Assembly (NCBI RefSeq): GCF_029962835.1
Contig: NC_080578.1
Location: 28,723,001 to 28,787,000 of the forward strand
From: Magnolia sinica
Lineage: Eukaryota > Streptophyta > Magnoliopsida > Magnoliales > Magnoliaceae
Direction of reading: 5' to 3'
Length of the DNA stretch: 64,000 nucleotides
Made by a program: the position numbers and the translations under genes
The notes under the pieces: model-generated
Told to the model about the DNA's origin: nothing
Database searches by the model: none
What the model saw: only the letters and a program-made list of their open reading frames with translations
Part shown: positions 63,299-64,000 of the stretch, piece by piece
Numbering within the stretch: the first letter of the stretch is position 1
Layout of the letters: each line of letters starts with the position of its first letter

Positions 63299-63759
63299 TT
63301 GCCCAACTCGATTAAAGAAACTAAAACTTCCATGGTTAAAAAGCCTATCACAAAATGGGTAATAAAAGAAAAGAAGAATTGCCTTGTCACTCATTCAAAT
63401 CATATAATAGGCAATAATACTAAGTGGTACTTGGACAGCGGTTGTTCACGACATGTCACAGGTTACAAATCCCTCCTTTCGAATTATTCAGATCTTGATA
63501 ATGGGATAGTCACTTATGGAGACGGAAGCACCGCTAAGGAATAAATTTGCTCAAAAATGAGAATGCCTTTTGTATAAAAGGATTAACGCATAATCTTTTA
63601 CGCATTTCTCAAATATGTGACAATGAGCATGTGGTTAAATTCAATAAAGAAAAATGCGAGATCTTAGACCTTTCAAGAAAATCAGTGATTAAAGGATCTC
63701 GTACAAACAACCATTGCTATGTTATTAAAGGAAAAGGAAAGGCTGATTCATATGCCTAG
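63299..63759 (+). pseudogene. Copia protease and pre-integrase start
   Basis: The protease block reads KWYLDSGCSRHVTG near 63423 and continues with YGDGS. The pre-integrase segment (NLLRISQICD, then VIKGSRTNNHCYVIK) follows. The Copia character is lost just after 63759. Confidence 0.75.
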
Positions 63760-64000
63760 AAATAATTGGGCATGGAAAAACGTGTCCAGGTCTTGCATCT
63801 AGATCTGGATAACTGCTAAAATGATGCAATTTTGGTAAACTTCAAATGATGTATCTAAGGTTTCTCACCTCTATCTTTTGTATATAAACATCTAGGTGTT
63901 TATAAGTTTTGGTCTGCACAATGTGCATACAAATTTTACTGTGTGTACTGACTAATTTTAAGATATACTGAAATTATGCACAAAAGTCTATCGAAATTCT
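63760..64000. other. Unassigned right edge
   Basis: Copia coding similarity stops at about 63759, where the family would continue into the H-x-R-L-G-H block of pre-integrase. The 240 bp that follow (a TATATAAA near 63880, AT-rich) show no domain I know. They may be the start of another insertion. Confidence 0.4.

Larger units (their letters stand above)
57135..63759 (+). mobile_element. SIRE-like Copia element, 5' part
   Basis: A 4.2-kb LTR (57135-61337), an initiator-Met-tRNA primer site (61340-61351), gag (61408-62427), a coiled-coil and second zinc-knuckle region (62723-63283), and protease with the pre-integrase start (63299-63759). The gag opening (RPPLFDGSYYAYWKARM) is SIRE/Maximus-like. 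The visible coding part has about half a dozen breaks. It inserted into the Tat/Ogre-like element, with candidate target bases ACTTT at 57130-57134, and is the innermost insertion here. Confidence 0.75.

Overview
The window is repeat-dominated plant nuclear DNA, almost certainly from an angiosperm with a large genome. The evidence is nested Gypsy and Copia LTR retrotransposons, solo LTRs, long GGCCCA-rich arrays, and captured pieces of plant genes (EPSP synthase, ferredoxin-sulfite reductase, a PMT-type methyltransferase, a DEAD-box helicase) with normal plant GT-AG introns. The abundance of 'gtggggcccaccatgatg'-type sequence reminds me of magnoliid genomes, but that is an impression. I see no intact stand-alone host gene, rRNA, tRNA or CRISPR array.

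Layout. 1-2346: end of a Gypsy-type LTR (family B) sitting in a broken Tat-lineage Gypsy element (2347-7227, minus). That element is cut at 7228 by a Tekay/Del-like chromovirus (7228-19126, minus) with a 3.9 kb left LTR and a truncated right LTR. 19127-20342: unassigned DNA with a 23-bp direct repeat at the truncation point. 20343-26184: solo LTR of the Tekay-like family (5.8 kb, target duplication CATAA). 26300-28050: decayed Copia LTR. 28051-30208: unassigned DNA.

30209-55166 is one old Tork/Tnt1-like Copia element (minus) that has taken five insertions: solo LTR 30396-34643 (TTACC), solo LTR 36920-39994 (AAGTG), solo LTR 41438-45146 (GGTAC), a 9.2-kb CACTA DNA transposon 45745-54965 (ATA), and a Tat/Ogre-like Gypsy starting at 55167. 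The Gypsy is in turn cut at 57135 by a SIRE-like Copia element (LTR 57135-61337, then gag and protease) that runs towards the right edge.

The most interesting object is the CACTA element. It has matching CACTACCA ends, a 3-bp ATA target duplication and sub-terminal palindromic repeats. I recognise no transposase. It carries, all on the plus strand and with introns, exon fragments of four unrelated host genes: a DEAD-box RNA helicase (RH16-like), a PMT/DUF248 methyltransferase, two consecutive exons of EPSP synthase, and the last four exons of ferredoxin-sulfite reductase. This is a 'Pack-CACTA' gene-capturing element. All boundaries were read by eye from terminal TG...CA motifs, target duplications and inverted repeats; no alignments or database searches were run.
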